Assembly: GCA_963785155.1 (NCBI GenBank)
Contig: CAWAUB010000007.1
Span: 372,001 to 436,000 of the forward strand
From: DASUSH01 sp963785155
GTDB taxonomy: Bacteria > Actinomycetota > Thermoleophilia > Solirubrobacterales > 70-9
Length of the DNA stretch: 64,000 bases
Direction: 5' to 3'
Shown here: piece after piece, positions 27,123 through 36,450 of the stretch
How positions within the stretch are numbered: position 1 is the first letter of the stretch
How the letters are laid out: every line of letters begins with the position of its first letter
The notes under the pieces: generated by a model
Seen by the model: the letters and a program-made list of their open reading frames with translations, nothing else
Told to the model about the DNA's origin: nothing
Database searches by the model: none
Translations under genes and position numbers: made by a program

Positions 27123-27933
27123 TCAGCCCGGCACCGCCGGCACCGCCATCCCCGCCACCGGGCTCGGCGTCACGTAGACGCCGCCGTCCTCGCCGCCCGT
27201 CGTGATGAACATTTCGCGCAGGCCGTCGCCGCCGAAGCAGAGGCTCGCGACGAAGTCGGCCGGCACATCGATCCGCTGCTCGAGCGTGCCGTCTGGAAGG
27301 AATCGCGCGACCGCCGCCGCGCCGCCGAGGGCGATCCAGACGCCGCCGTTCTCGTCGACCGCCATGCCGTCGGCCTCGCCGCTCAGTGACTCGAACGCGA
27401 CGCGAGCGTTCCCCGAAGCCCCCATCAGGCAGGCGGTCGGCCGCGAGGACGATCCCGCGCCGGTAGTCGCAGCCGTAGAAGGTCGCCCCGTCTGGCGAGA
27501 AGGCGCAGCCGTTCGGCCACTCGACTCCGCCGATGACCTCGCTCGCCTGCCCTTCGCTCCCGACTGTCACATATTCACCCGCGACCGGCTCCTCGCCGGC
27601 GAACGGGCGGAAGCGAAGGACCCCGACCACCAGCGCGCCCTCGGGATCGACGGTCAGGTCGTTGAAGCCGGCGGCCGACTCGTCGGCGTAGAGCGTCGCC
27701 GTGCCGCCCTCGCCGACGTGGCTCAGGTCGCGGCCGGAGACGACCAGGCCGCCGTCGGAGTGCAGCGCCATGCCGCCGATTCCACGCCGCTTTGGGATCA
27801 CCGTCTCCACCGCGCCGCTCGAGGGCGACCAGCGGTGGGCGCCTCCCCCGAGCACGTCGGAGAAGTAGACGCCGCCGCCGGGTGCCGCGACCGGCGCTTC
27901 GGCGAGCGCGTATCCGCTTGCGATCAGCTCCAT
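27123..27933 (-). pseudogene. SMP-30/gluconolactonase/LRE-type beta-propeller, one frame change
   Basis: About 269 aa over two frames. The N-terminal Glu in LAEAPVAAPGGGVYFSDVLG and the Asn in GFNDLTVDPEGALVVGVLRF are in the positions of metal ligands of SMP-30 lactonases. NGCAFSPDGATFYGCDYRRG and EADGMAVDENGGVWIALGG with its Asp complete the set. The frame moves +1 near 27420, after ADRLPDGG. The likely role is hydrolysis of a sugar lactone or similar ester. It converges on greA across the inverted repeat. Confidence 0.78.
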
Positions 27934-27937
27934 CGGC

Positions 27938-29695
27938 TCATCCGCCCGGCAGGGTCACACGGGTATTCCCATCACCGACCGCGATCACGTCGCCTTCGAA
28001 CGGGAGCAGCGCCCGCAGGCTGCGCACCGTCGGCACCTCCTGCGGCTGCCAGGTGAGCCCGTCGACGGAGGTGATCGCGATCCCCTCGCCGGTCGCCAGG
28101 AAGTGGTCGCCGGTCCAGGTCACCGCGTCGAGGTTCACCTCGACGCCGCTCACCCCGGTAACCCAGGACTCCCCGCCGTCCTCGGAGACAAGCGCCTCGC
28201 CGTTATGGCCGACGATGACGAAACGGCCGCCGCCGTAGGCCACGCCTGTCTGGAACTTTCCCGTTCCGGCCTGCTCGAGCTCCCACTCGGTTTCGCCCGG
28301 GTCCCGCTGGGCGATCGTGCCGGCCCCGGCGGCGACGACCGAGCCGCCGCCGGTGGCGAATCCGCGCACCGAATGGAAGGCCGGGAACTCGATCGACCGC
28401 CAGCGCTTGCCGTTCTGCGATCGGATCACCTCCCCGCGGTCTCCGCCGGCGAGGAACTCGTCGCCGGTCCAGTGGACGGTGTGCAGGTTCAGGTCGACCG
28501 GGCTCTCACGCTCCACCCAGCGGCGCCGATCCGTCGAGGTGATGATGGCGCCGTCCGAGCCGACGGCCACGAACAGGCCGGGCCCCCGGGTGGCGCCATA
28601 GAGATCCGCATTCGTCGGCGAGTCGCTGCGGCGCCAATTCTCGCCGGCGTTCGAGCGCAGGATCCGCCCGCCGCCCCCGACGGCGAGCACCCGCGCTCCG
28701 GAGCGCGCCAGCCCCAGGAGCGCGCAGGGCATCGCGGTCACATCCACCCGCCAGCGCTCGCCGTTGGCGGACGAGATCGCCGTGGACTGGTCCCCGACGG
28801 CCACCCAGCGTCGGCCGTTGTAGGCGACCCCGCGCAGGTCGACCGTCGTCGGCGCGCTTCCAAGGCGCCAGCGGCGTCCGTTGTCCGAGTAGAGCGCGTC
28901 CCCTCCCGAGCCCACCGCGACCCAGCGCCCGTTCGCGAACCCGACGCCACGCAGGATCTCGTCGGTCGGGCTCGGCATCGCGTTCAGGCCGTTGGCGAGG
29001 GTGCCGTTCAGGATCGCGCCGAAGTCGCCCACGGCCACGACCGTCTCGCCGTCCGACCCCAGTTGCCACAGGAAGGGGCGCGGGGCCGCTGTGGAGTCAG
29101 TCGGGGCGGGGAAGGTCGACACCGGCGAGAAGGCCGAGCCGTCGCTGGTGGCGATCACCGTCGATTCCTTGCCGCTCAGGAGCAGCTGCGAGCCCGCGCT
29201 CGACGTGCCGCCCCAGAGGATCTCCGAGGTGCCGCTGTCTCCGACCGACCACTGCACCCCGTCGGGGGAGGTCACCACCGTCCCCGCGCTGCCGGAGGCG
29301 GCGACCAGGCCGGGTTTGGCCGCGACGCCGCGCAGGCCGACCGAGGGAATCCCGACGGAGGGGACCCAGCTCCCCGACTCGCGGTGGAGGATCGTGCCGA
29401 CGTCGCCGACCACCACCCAGCGCTCGCCGGTCCAGACGGCGCCGCGAAGGTCATGCTCCACTCCCGACTCCTCGACGGTCCAGCGGGAGCCGTCGGCCGA
29501 TCTGGCGATCAGCCCGTTCGAGCCCACCCCGAGGAACCGGTCGCCGTCGGAGGCGACGTTGGCCAGGGTGAGGCCGCCCCCCGGCGCGCCGGCACAGCGG
29601 CCGGCCAGCGCCGTGGCCGGACCGAGGCCCGCCGCGAGCGCGGCGAAGGCCGCCGTGACCGCGATCAACCGGCCGCACACGGCGCGACTCAACAC
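27938..29695 (-). CDS. Secreted multi-blade beta-propeller (Ycf48/photosynthesis-system-II-assembly-like repeats)
   Basis: 585 aa. A signal peptide (residues 1-31, ending ALAGR) is followed by about 12 repeats of roughly 42 residues with the pattern WVAVGD-x-G-x-I-x-S-x-D-G-x-x-W, for example RWVVVGDVGTILHRESGSW and RFVIVGHNGEALVSEDGGESW. This matches BNR/Ycf48-type propellers of outer-surface proteins. No catalytic residue set is apparent. It starts 3 nt after the FHA-protease gene stop, so it is likely co-transcribed with that gene. Confidence 0.82.
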   Translation of the reverse strand: MLSRAVCGRLIAVTAAFAALAAGLGPATALAGRCAGAPGGGLTLANVASDGDRFLGVGSNGLIARSADGSRWTVEESGVEHDLRGAVWTGERWVVVGDVGTILHRESGSWVPSVGIPSVGLRGVAAKPGLVAASGSAGTVVTSPDGVQWSVGDSGTSEILWGGTSSAGSQLLLSGKESTVIATSDGSAFSPVSTFPAPTDSTAAPRPFLWQLGSDGETVVAVGDFGAILNGTLANGLNAMPSPTDEILRGVGFANGRWVAVGSGGDALYSDNGRRWRLGSAPTTVDLRGVAYNGRRWVAVGDQSTAISSANGERWRVDVTAMPCALLGLARSGARVLAVGGGGRILRSNAGENWRRSDSPTNADLYGATRGPGLFVAVGSDGAIITSTDRRRWVERESPVDLNLHTVHWTGDEFLAGGDRGEVIRSQNGKRWRSIEFPAFHSVRGFATGGGSVVAAGAGTIAQRDPGETEWELEQAGTGKFQTGVAYGGGRFVIVGHNGEALVSEDGGESWVTGVSGVEVNLDAVTWTGDHFLATGEGIAITSVDGLTWQPQEVPTVRSLRALLPFEGDVIAVGDGNTRVTLPGG

Positions 29696-29698
29696 TGC

Positions 29699-31195
29699 CT
29701 ACTCGAAGGCCAGCGGCCCGCTGGCGACGTCGCCGAAGGCGTCGACCACCTCGACGTCGACGTTGTCGCCCGACTGCACGTCGTCCACCGCCTCGCAGTA
29801 CTGCTCGCGCGTCTTCACCCGCTGGCCGTTCACCGAGAGCACGCCGATGATGTCGTCGCCGAAGCCGAGCTCGTCGGCCTCGGTTCCCTCCTGCGCGGTG
29901 GTCACGCTGAGGCCCGTGCCGTCGGCGGCGAAGCCGAAGCCGCCGTAGCCGATCGACTGGCCGGCGGCGAGCAGCTCCAGGTCCTGCTGAACGAGTTCGG
30001 CGCCGATCGCGTAGCCCTGCTGCTGGGTCTCCGGGTCGCTCAGCGTGTTGACGCCGACGACCTCTCCCGACTGGTTGATCATCGGGCCGCCCGAGTTGCC
30101 GTGGTTGATCGCCGCGTCGGTCTGGATCACGTTCGGGTAGGTCTGGAGATCCGGGTCCTCGAGCGGTCCGATGTCGGCGCTCGTCTCGACCTGGGAGACG
30201 ATCCCCTGGGTCGCCTGCAGGTCCGGCTCCTGCTGGAAGTTCCCGGGGTAGCCCATCACGTACACGGTGTCACCCGCATGGAGGGCCGCCTGGGATCCGA
30301 TCGGGAGCGAGACGAGCCCCTCGGAATCGGCGACCTTGAGCACCGCGAGGTCGTCGCAAATTGCCACGGAGACCAGCTCGGCGTCGAGCCTCTCGCCGCT
30401 GTCACGCATCACCTCGAAGCTCTTGCCGGCCTCGATCACGTGGCCGTTGGTGACGATGAGGCCCTCCTCGGAATCGAGCACCCAGCCCGTCCCGCTGGCG
30501 CCCGTGTCGCCGATCACGGCGACGGTTGAAGGCCGCGCCTGCTCGATGATCTCCGCGGCTGTGGGCGGAGCGGGGGGTGGGTCTTCCTCGAACAGGTCCG
30601 TGGCGAAGTAGAGGACGACGGCGATGATCGCGAGCACGGCCACGCCGCCGGCGATCATCGCGATCAGGTTCGCTCGCTTGACCGACTTCCGCAGCTGCGC
30701 GCGCTCGACGGCCGACTCGCTGCGCCCCGGCCGCAGGCGGTTGACGACCGAGCCGATCCGCGACTGGCCCCGCTCTGGAGGCGGCTTGGCCGCCGCCGGC
30801 GGAGGGGATGGCGGCGGTGGGGGAGGGGGCGGCGTCGCGCCCTCGGCCTGGGTCGGCGCAAGAGCCGGCGGTGGAACCGCGCTCACCTTGGTCGCGCCGG
30901 ACTCGGCCTCGATCTCCACCGCGATCTCCGACTGGCCGACCTTGATCGTCTCGCCGCCCGTGAGCTTCGTCGGTCCGGTGATCCGCTTGCCGTCGACATA
31001 GGTGCCGTTGCGGGACGCGAGATCCTCCACCGTGTGGGTGCCGTCGTCGCCCACGGTGATCGCCGCGTGGCGGCGCGAGATCTCGTCGTCGTCGAGCTCG
31101 AGCTCGACGCCAGGCTCGCGTCCGATCGTCAGCCGGCCGCTTTCCAGCTCCGCTTTCTTCCCTGAGTCGGGGCCGCTGCGTACCTCGAGCTTCAT
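29699..31195 (-). CDS. FHA domain-transmembrane-trypsin-PDZ protease (HtrA/DegP-like)
   Basis: 498 aa. Residues 1-95 are a cytoplasmic FHA domain (RLTIGREPG, DEISRRHAAI, SRNGTYVDGK) that binds phosphothreonine. A Pro-rich linker and one membrane helix follow (about 178-200, LIAMIAGGVAVLAIIAVVLY). Outside are a trypsin-like serine protease domain, with His in TNGHVIEAG, Asp in CDDLAVLKV and Ser in HGNSGGPM, and a C-terminal PDZ-like region. It links kinase signalling inside with proteolysis outside. The ATG directly abuts copy 2 of the 51-bp element. It is divergent from a Ser/Thr kinase gene. Confidence 0.9.
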   Translation of the reverse strand: MKLEVRSGPDSGKKAELESGRLTIGREPGVELELDDDEISRRHAAITVGDDGTHTVEDLASRNGTYVDGKRITGPTKLTGGETIKVGQSEIAVEIEAESGATKVSAVPPPALAPTQAEGATPPPPPPPPSPPPAAAKPPPERGQSRIGSVVNRLRPGRSESAVERAQLRKSVKRANLIAMIAGGVAVLAIIAVVLYFATDLFEEDPPPAPPTAAEIIEQARPSTVAVIGDTGASGTGWVLDSEEGLIVTNGHVIEAGKSFEVMRDSGERLDAELVSVAICDDLAVLKVADSEGLVSLPIGSQAALHAGDTVYVMGYPGNFQQEPDLQATQGIVSQVETSADIGPLEDPDLQTYPNVIQTDAAINHGNSGGPMINQSGEVVGVNTLSDPETQQQGYAIGAELVQQDLELLAAGQSIGYGGFGFAADGTGLSVTTAQEGTEADELGFGDDIIGVLSVNGQRVKTREQYCEAVDDVQSGDNVDVEVVDAFGDVASGPLAFE

Positions 31196-31246
31196 ATCTC
31201 ATGCAGATGAGATTGAGCCGAACCGGACGCGAAGCGGAGGATTCGG
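31196..31246 (-). promoter_or_regulatory. 51-bp two-hairpin start-codon element, copy 2
   Basis: Identical over all 51 bases to copy 3. On the minus strand it ends in the 7-bp ATCTCAT/ATGAGAT stem, and the FHA-protease ATG begins at the very next base (31195). The ATG inside the stem is out of frame with the gene. No Shine-Dalgarno lies between stem and start. Confidence 0.72.
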
Positions 31247-31312
31247 CGGTTTTTCTTCATTAGTCGTATTCCTACCAGCTGTTGCGGGCTGACTGCCGAT
31301 AGATTGCGCGCC

Positions 31313-33235
31313 GTGACCGAGGAATTGAATCCCGGAGACGAGTTTGCCGGCCATCGCATCGAGGGCGTCGCCGGCGCCGGCGGGATGGGCGTCGTCTACA
31401 AGGCGACCCATCTGGCGCTCGACATCACCGTCGCGCTCAAGCTGATCAAGCCCGAGCTGGCCCGCGACGAGGACTTCCGCAAACGCTTCCAGAACGAGTC
31501 GCGCCTGGCCGCCTCGATCGAGCACCCGAACGTGCTCCCGGTCCGCCACGCGGGTGAGGAGGACGGGACCCTCTACATCACGATGCGCTACGTCGACGGC
31601 ACCGATCTGCGCTCGCTGATCGACTCGACCGGCCGCATCGACGCGGCGCGGATGGCGACGATCATGTCCGAGGTCGGCGCGGCGCTCGACGCGGCCCACG
31701 CTCGCGGCCTCGTCCACAGAGATGTGAAGCCGGCGAACGTCCTGCTGGAGGGCGCCGACGGCTCCGGGCATGCGTACCTGACCGACTTCGGGCTCACCCG
31801 CCACACCGGCTCGGGCGCCGGGCTGACCAAGACCGGTCAGTGGGTGGGGACGCTCGACTACGTCGCTCCCGAGCAGATCGAGGGCCGCCCCACGGACGCC
31901 CGCTCCGACGTCTACGCCCTCGGTTGCGTCTTCTACGAGTCGCTCACCGGCGAGGTCCCCTTCCTCAAGGACTCCGAGGTGGCGACGATGTACGCGCACC
32001 TGAACGAGCCGGCGACCCCGCCGCGCGAGAAGGTCCCCGGGCTGCCCCCGGCGGTCGACGAGGTGATCTCGCGAGCCCTGGCCAAGGACCCCGCCGATCG
32101 CTTCCCTTCGGCCGGCGACCTCGCGAAGGCAGCCGCGGCCGCGACCAAGGGTGAGGAGGTGGCCCAGCCCGAGCGCTCGGTCGCAGCGGGCAAGGCCGCC
32201 CCGGGCGGTGCCGCGGCCGCGGGCGCCGCCGCCGGCGCGACGGCTGCAGGCGCCGGAGAGACCGCCGTCTCCCACCCGACCCCGGCCGCTCCGACGTCGG
32301 CGGGGGCCGACTCCCCGCCGCCTCCGCCTCCACCCACGGCTCCCGGTCAGACCAGGGGCACCCCGGGCGGGAAGCCGGAAACGGCCGGATCACCGCCTCC
32401 GCCGCCCCCACCGCCACCGAAGCCGAAATCGGCCAAGAGCGGCGGTGGCCGCCGCACCCTCTTCGCCGTGATCGGCGGCATCGTCGTGATCCTGCTCATC
32501 GTCGGCGGTCTCTTCGCCGGCGGTGTGATCGGCGGCGACGACAGCCCCTCGCCCGAGGAGATCGCCGCGCAGGAGGCCGCGGCCGAGCAGGCGGCCGAGG
32601 AGGAGGCCGCGGCCGAGGAGAGCGCGGCGGAGGAGACCGTCAACGCCTTCCGCGACGCGTTCTCGACCGAGGGCCTGTCCACGATCGAGACCCTGCTCGC
32701 CACCGATGCCCCCTATCAGTACCTCGGCTTCGACGAGAAGCCGGCCGTCGACGAGTACCGCGACCTCTTTGCCGCGCTTCAGGTCGGCGATTACCAGCTG
32801 ACCGTCAACGAGATGACCTACGACGAGGGCTCTTCGCCCGCGGCGGTCGTGGCGAACCTGACGTACGAGTACGAGACCGAGGGCGGCAACCGCTCCTCGG
32901 GACATCTGGTGTGGCGGCTCGAGCGGGACGGTGAGGCCGGCGACTACAAGATCGCGGAGATCAACGCGACGCCCGACATCTACACCTACTTCCAGATCGC
33001 GGACCCACCCGTCTCCTACGCGGTCGACCTCTACGCCGGCCGGACCAACAAGATCGGCGAGGACACGGGCACGATTCAGGCCGACGGCAAGGACGTCCCG
33101 ATCGCGATCCCGATCAATCCCGATCAGGCGGACACGCTGAATGGCAGCGAGCAGCTGCGGAGCATCTCCTCCTTCCGCGAGAGCGGCGGCCCGAGCACCG
33201 ACACGAGCAAGCTCAGCTTCCCCTACGCGAGCTGA
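31313..33235 (+). CDS. Membrane Ser/Thr protein kinase with extracytoplasmic NTF2-like domain
   Basis: 640 aa, PknB-like. The kinase domain spans residues 12-275: glycine loop GVAGAGGMGVVYKA, Lys in ITVALKLIKPE, catalytic VHRDVKPANVLL, TDFGLTRH and APEQIEGRP. A Pro/Ala-rich linker and one membrane helix (about 382-408) follow. The outer C-terminal part (440-640) begins VNAFRDAFSTEGLSTIETLL and contains VWRLERDGEAGDYKIAEI, like an NTF2/SnoaL fold rather than PASTA repeats. The GTG at 31313 lies 7 nt after TAGATT (31300-31305); a TTG 9 nt earlier is less likely. It is divergent from the FHA-protease gene. Confidence 0.9.
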   Translation: MTEELNPGDEFAGHRIEGVAGAGGMGVVYKATHLALDITVALKLIKPELARDEDFRKRFQNESRLAASIEHPNVLPVRHAGEEDGTLYITMRYVDGTDLRSLIDSTGRIDAARMATIMSEVGAALDAAHARGLVHRDVKPANVLLEGADGSGHAYLTDFGLTRHTGSGAGLTKTGQWVGTLDYVAPEQIEGRPTDARSDVYALGCVFYESLTGEVPFLKDSEVATMYAHLNEPATPPREKVPGLPPAVDEVISRALAKDPADRFPSAGDLAKAAAAATKGEEVAQPERSVAAGKAAPGGAAAAGAAAGATAAGAGETAVSHPTPAAPTSAGADSPPPPPPPTAPGQTRGTPGGKPETAGSPPPPPPPPPKPKSAKSGGGRRTLFAVIGGIVVILLIVGGLFAGGVIGGDDSPSPEEIAAQEAAAEQAAEEEAAAEESAAEETVNAFRDAFSTEGLSTIETLLATDAPYQYLGFDEKPAVDEYRDLFAALQVGDYQLTVNEMTYDEGSSPAAVVANLTYEYETEGGNRSSGHLVWRLERDGEAGDYKIAEINATPDIYTYFQIADPPVSYAVDLYAGRTNKIGEDTGTIQADGKDVPIAIPINPDQADTLNGSEQLRSISSFRESGGPSTDTSKLSFPYAS

Positions 33236-33257
33236 CAATTCATGGAAGACTGAGCCC

Positions 33258-33896
33258 GTGTCCGAGTTGATCCTTGAGCTGGTCGAGGGCGCTGAGCCGG
33301 GGCAGACGTTCATGCTCACCGGCGACGACGTCGCGGGCCGCGACCCGAGCCAGCCGATCGCGCTCAGCGACGATCAGGTCTCCCGCCAGCACGCCCGCTT
33401 CGCGGTCACGGCAGATGGAGCGTCGATCGAGGACCTCGGCTCGCGCAACGGGACCTACGTCAACGGCCAGGTGCTCCAGGGCATGCGCCCGCTTGTCCCC
33501 GGCGATCGGATCCGGATGGGCCTGAGCGTCCTCGAGCTGCGCAGCCGCGAGCAGGTTGCCGCACAGGCTTCGGCCGTCAGCCCGATGCCTCAGATCACCA
33601 ACATCGGCGCCGATGTGCTGCGGCCCGCCGCCGAGGCAGACCTGGCGCCCGCTCCGCCTGCGCCCACTCCCGAATCGGCCCCTGGCGCGCCCGGACTAAG
33701 GGCCGAGGAAGCAGAGCCCGCGTTCGTCCCCGATGCGATCCAGCATCCCGGTGCCGAGGGAGCCAGTGATCGCGAGGGCTACGACTCGCTCGCGGCGCTC
33801 GTCGACTCCCGGGTCAAGCGGCAGACCAACGTGGCGGCGTTCGCGCTGCTCGCGATCGCCTGCCTCGCGGTGATCATCTACCTCGGCGTTTCCTAA
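33258..33896 (+). CDS. FHA domain protein with C-terminal membrane anchor
   Basis: 212 aa. Residues 1-95 are an FHA domain (AGRDPSQPIALSDDQVSRQH, then DLGSRNGTYVNGQ), with the Arg, Ser and Asn positions used to bind phosphothreonine. Residues 100-180 are a Pro/Ala-rich linker. The last 20 residues (FALLAIACLAVIIYLGVS) are a tail anchor. The GTG start lies 6 nt after AAGACT. It follows the kinase gene by 22 nt, so it is a probable reader or substrate of that kinase. The stop codon lies in a palindrome. Confidence 0.88.
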   Translation: MSELILELVEGAEPGQTFMLTGDDVAGRDPSQPIALSDDQVSRQHARFAVTADGASIEDLGSRNGTYVNGQVLQGMRPLVPGDRIRMGLSVLELRSREQVAAQASAVSPMPQITNIGADVLRPAAEADLAPAPPAPTPESAPGAPGLRAEEAEPAFVPDAIQHPGAEGASDREGYDSLAALVDSRVKRQTNVAAFALLAIACLAVIIYLGVS

Positions 33897-33918
33897 AGGG
33901 GGTCTGACCGCCTTAGGT
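33892..33918. repeat. GGTCTGACC palindrome (dispersed family, copy 2)
   Basis: An imperfect inverted repeat: CCTAA(A)GGG and the GGTC arm face GACC and CCTTAGG around a central T. It contains the TAA stop of the plus-strand FHA gene and ends 5 nt before the stop of the convergent minus-strand FHA gene, a good place for a two-way terminator. Confidence 0.65.
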
Positions 33919-33922
33919 CGGG

Positions 33923-34507
33923 TCAGCGGATGATCAGGTAGAGGACGACCGCGATCGCGGTCAGGAGGACGACCGCGTAACAGATCAGGGTCGCCTCCAT
34001 GCGGCGCGCGGCCGACGCGCGCGGCCGTCCGCCGCCGTCGAGGCTGCCTCCGCCCGCGGGCAGCGGGGTCGCGGGCGGCGCCACAGCAGGCACCAGCTCC
34101 GGGGTCGGCGGGGCCGCGGCGGGCGCGGCTGGGGCTGGGGCGGGGGCCGGGTCCGGAACGACGGTCGCATCCGGCACCGGCACATCGCCGCGCGCCTCGA
34201 GCTCGGTCGGGGCCCCTGCGTCGACGCCCGCGACCTCCCAGGTGCTCTCGCCGATGCGCACCCTGTCGCCGGCGCTCAGCGCCTGCGAGCCGGCGATCCG
34301 TCCGTCGTTGACGAAGGTCCCGTTGCGGGATCCATGGTCGGTGATCTGAAGACTGCCGCCCGTGGCCTCGATCGAGGCGTGCCGGCGCGACACCTGTGGG
34401 CTCGAGATCGTCAGCACGCATTCGTGGCGACCGATCGTCACCTCGCCCTCCACCGGCGTGCGGCGGCCGGGGATCGGCTCCAGTTCGACAAGCTCGAATG
34501 CGCTCAT
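33923..34507 (-). CDS. FHA domain protein with C-terminal membrane anchor (second)
   Basis: 194 aa. The FHA domain is at residues 5-95 (EVTIGRHECVLTISSPQVSRRH, then DHGSRNGTFVNDGR). A Pro/Ala-rich linker follows, and a final helix (ATLICYAVVLLTAIAVVLYLII) anchors it to the membrane with the FHA domain inside. The ATG overlaps the stop of the kinase gene upstream (ATGA), so the two are coupled. It is arranged as a mirror image of the convergent FHA gene at 33258. Confidence 0.87.
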   Translation of the reverse strand: MSAFELVELEPIPGRRTPVEGEVTIGRHECVLTISSPQVSRRHASIEATGGSLQITDHGSRNGTFVNDGRIAGSQALSAGDRVRIGESTWEVAGVDAGAPTELEARGDVPVPDATVVPDPAPAPAPAAPAAAPPTPELVPAVAPPATPLPAGGGSLDGGGRPRASAARRMEATLICYAVVLLTAIAVVLYLIIR

Positions 34508-35398
34508 GCTCCCGCGCCCGGTCGGGGCTCGCCTGGGTTCTCCTTCGTGCGAGCGGCCATCTGCAGCATGCGAGCGTACGCGGTCGCGGTGGGTGGGCGC
34601 TCTCCGGGTTCCTTCGCCAACGCCTTCATCATCGCCCATGCGACCGAGGTCGGGATGTCCGGGCGCTTTTCGACCGGGTCGGAGCGGCTCGTCGCGAAGG
34701 TGCGCCCACATCACCTGCATGCCCTTGCGATCGGCGAACGGAGCCTCTCCGGTCAGGCACTCGTACATCACGCAGCCGAGCGCGTAGACGTCGGCGCGGG
34801 CATCGATCTCCTCGCTCCCGCGGATCTGCTCCGGCGCCATGTAGTCGATCGAGCCCATGGCCTGTCCGAGCCGCGTGAGGACAGTGCTTGCCTCGCGGTC
34901 CTTGGCCAGGCCGAAGTCCGCGATGTATGCGCGCCCGTCGGTGTCGAGCATGATGTTGTGCGGCTTGATGTCACGGTGGATCAGGCCCTTCGTGTGCATC
35001 TCGTCGAGCCCGGCCGACACCTCGATGCAGATCTGGATCGCCGGTTTCAGGTCGAGCACCCGCTCTCGCTCGAGCCGCTCGTCGAGCGATCCGCCCGAGA
35101 TGAACTCCTGGGTCAGGTAGAGGATCCCCTCCGATTCGCCTGCGGCAATCGTCTTCACCACATGGGGGTGGTCGATCCTGGACGCGACGTTCGCCTCCCG
35201 CTCGAAGCGCTTGCGGAATCCCTCGTCGCTCGAGAGCTCCGCTCGCAGGATCTTCAGCGCGACGACACCGTCCGGGCTCTCGGCCCTGAACACCCGGCCC
35301 ATGCCGCCCTCGCCCAGCAACGAGCCCAGCTGGAACTCGGCAAAGCTCTCGCCCTCGTCGGGCATCCGCGGTTCCTCGTTTCGCTTCAGGCCTCTCAC
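34504..35398 (-). pseudogene. Ser/Thr protein kinase (cytoplasmic), one frame change near the end
   Basis: About 297 aa, kinase domain only. LGSLLGEGGMGRVFRAE is the glycine loop, VVALKILRAEL carries the ATP Lys, LIHRDIKPHNIML the catalytic Asp, ADFGLAKD the metal Asp, and MAPEQIRGSEE the activation segment. Near 34690 the frame moves +1. The other frame continues naturally (EKRPDIPTSVAWAMMKALAK) to a TGA at 34504-34506 that overlaps the FHA gene start. The GTG start overlaps the upstream lipoprotein stop (GTGA); an ATG at 35365 is an alternative. No membrane helix is seen. Confidence 0.82.
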
Positions 35399-36365
35399 TT
35401 CTCGCACGTTACTGCGGCTTCGCCGCCGCTGCCAAGCGCGCCCGTGACCACGCCCGCCGCCTCGCTCACGATCGCCTGGCCCGCCTCGAACGAGCCGGCC
35501 CCGGTGTCGTCGGGGATCGCGATCACGCTGAGGGCGTAGCCGCCCTTGCTGCCGGCCACCGATCCGCTCTGGCGGACCAGGTAGCCGCCGCTTGGCTCGG
35601 GTCCCCAGCCGCCCTTGAAGGCGACCGTCGCGCCGCCGGGAACCGCCGCCTGCCCAAGGCCCCAGCGCTGATCTGGCACGACGTCCTCCATCAGCGAGAG
35701 CACGTAGCCCGTGTCGCCCGCCGGCAGGAGGCAGCCGGCCGCGAGCGCGCGATAGAAGAGCGCCGAGGCCGGCGCCGACCATGTCGGTCTGGCCGAAGGT
35801 CGAGAAGCCCTCCGGGCTCGGCTCGGTGTTGACGCGGGTTTCCGTGTCGCCCGCGCTGCGCAGGGTCTCGTCGATCGCCCGGCTCGCCGGCACGAGCCCG
35901 CCCTCGAGGCCGGCGAGGCGGTCGAAGAGCGCCTGCGCCGCCTCGTTGTCGGAGCTGGTCAGGGCCGCCTCGGCCTGGGCGCGCTCCGCCTCGGAGAGCT
36001 CGGCCTCGCCGCCGAGCCGGTCGAGCAGGGTGACCAGGATCGGCACCTTCATCGTGCTCCACGCCCGGCCGCTCTGCGCGTCGCCCACGCTGACCGGCTC
36101 GCCTTCTCCGAGCGGGACGACCGCGATGCCCGACCCGTCCCGGGGCGCGCTCCGCAATCCGCTCCAGCTCGCGTACCGCGTCGTCGCTCAGGAGCGGCTC
36201 GGGCTCCGCCGGAGGCGGCGCTTCGCCGCTGCCGTCGCCGGTCGTGGTCTCGGCGGGCTCCGCGGGCGCGCTCGTGGTCAGGATCGTCGTCGTGTTGCCC
36301 CCGCCGCCGCACGCGGCAAGGGCCGTCGCCGCGACCAGCAGCACTGTCACGACGATCCGAGCCAA
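35395..36365 (-). pseudogene. Class A beta-lactamase-like serine hydrolase lipoprotein, two frame changes
   Basis: About 323 aa over three frames. A signal with lipobox ALAAC (Cys near residue 19) suggests outer-membrane-face anchoring. The penicillin-recognising fold shows STMKVPILVTLLDRLGG (SxxK motif), LTSSDNEAAQALFDRL (SDN motif) and VAFKGGWGPEPSGGY in place of KTG. It could be a DD-peptidase-like or beta-lactamase-like protein; no activity can be assigned. Frames move +1 near 36155 and near 35775. It lies upstream of and overlaps the kinase gene, so it may belong to the same cell-wall signalling unit. Confidence 0.75.
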
Positions 36366-36399
36366 CGCGCGACTACGATAATCAATGAATATGAGGCCG

Positions 36400-36450
36400 C
36401 CGAATCCTCCGCTTCGCGTCCGGTTCGGCTCAATCTCATCTGCATGAGAT
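36400..36450 (+). promoter_or_regulatory. 51-bp two-hairpin start-codon element, copy 3
   Basis: Identical to copy 2. The second stem (ATCTCAT/ATGAGAT) ends at 36450, and the kinase ATG begins at 36449 within its last two bases. The stem's own ATG gives a two-codon reading frame (ATG AGA TGA) whose stop overlaps the kinase ATG, so ribosomes could restart there. Confidence 0.72.

Noticed and set aside
30402..31202. A 266-codon frame that begins at the ATG inside copy 2 of the 51-bp element
   Set aside because: It is out of frame with the FHA-protease gene and its translation is low-complexity Arg/Ala. The ATG at 31195 gives intact FHA and trypsin domains.
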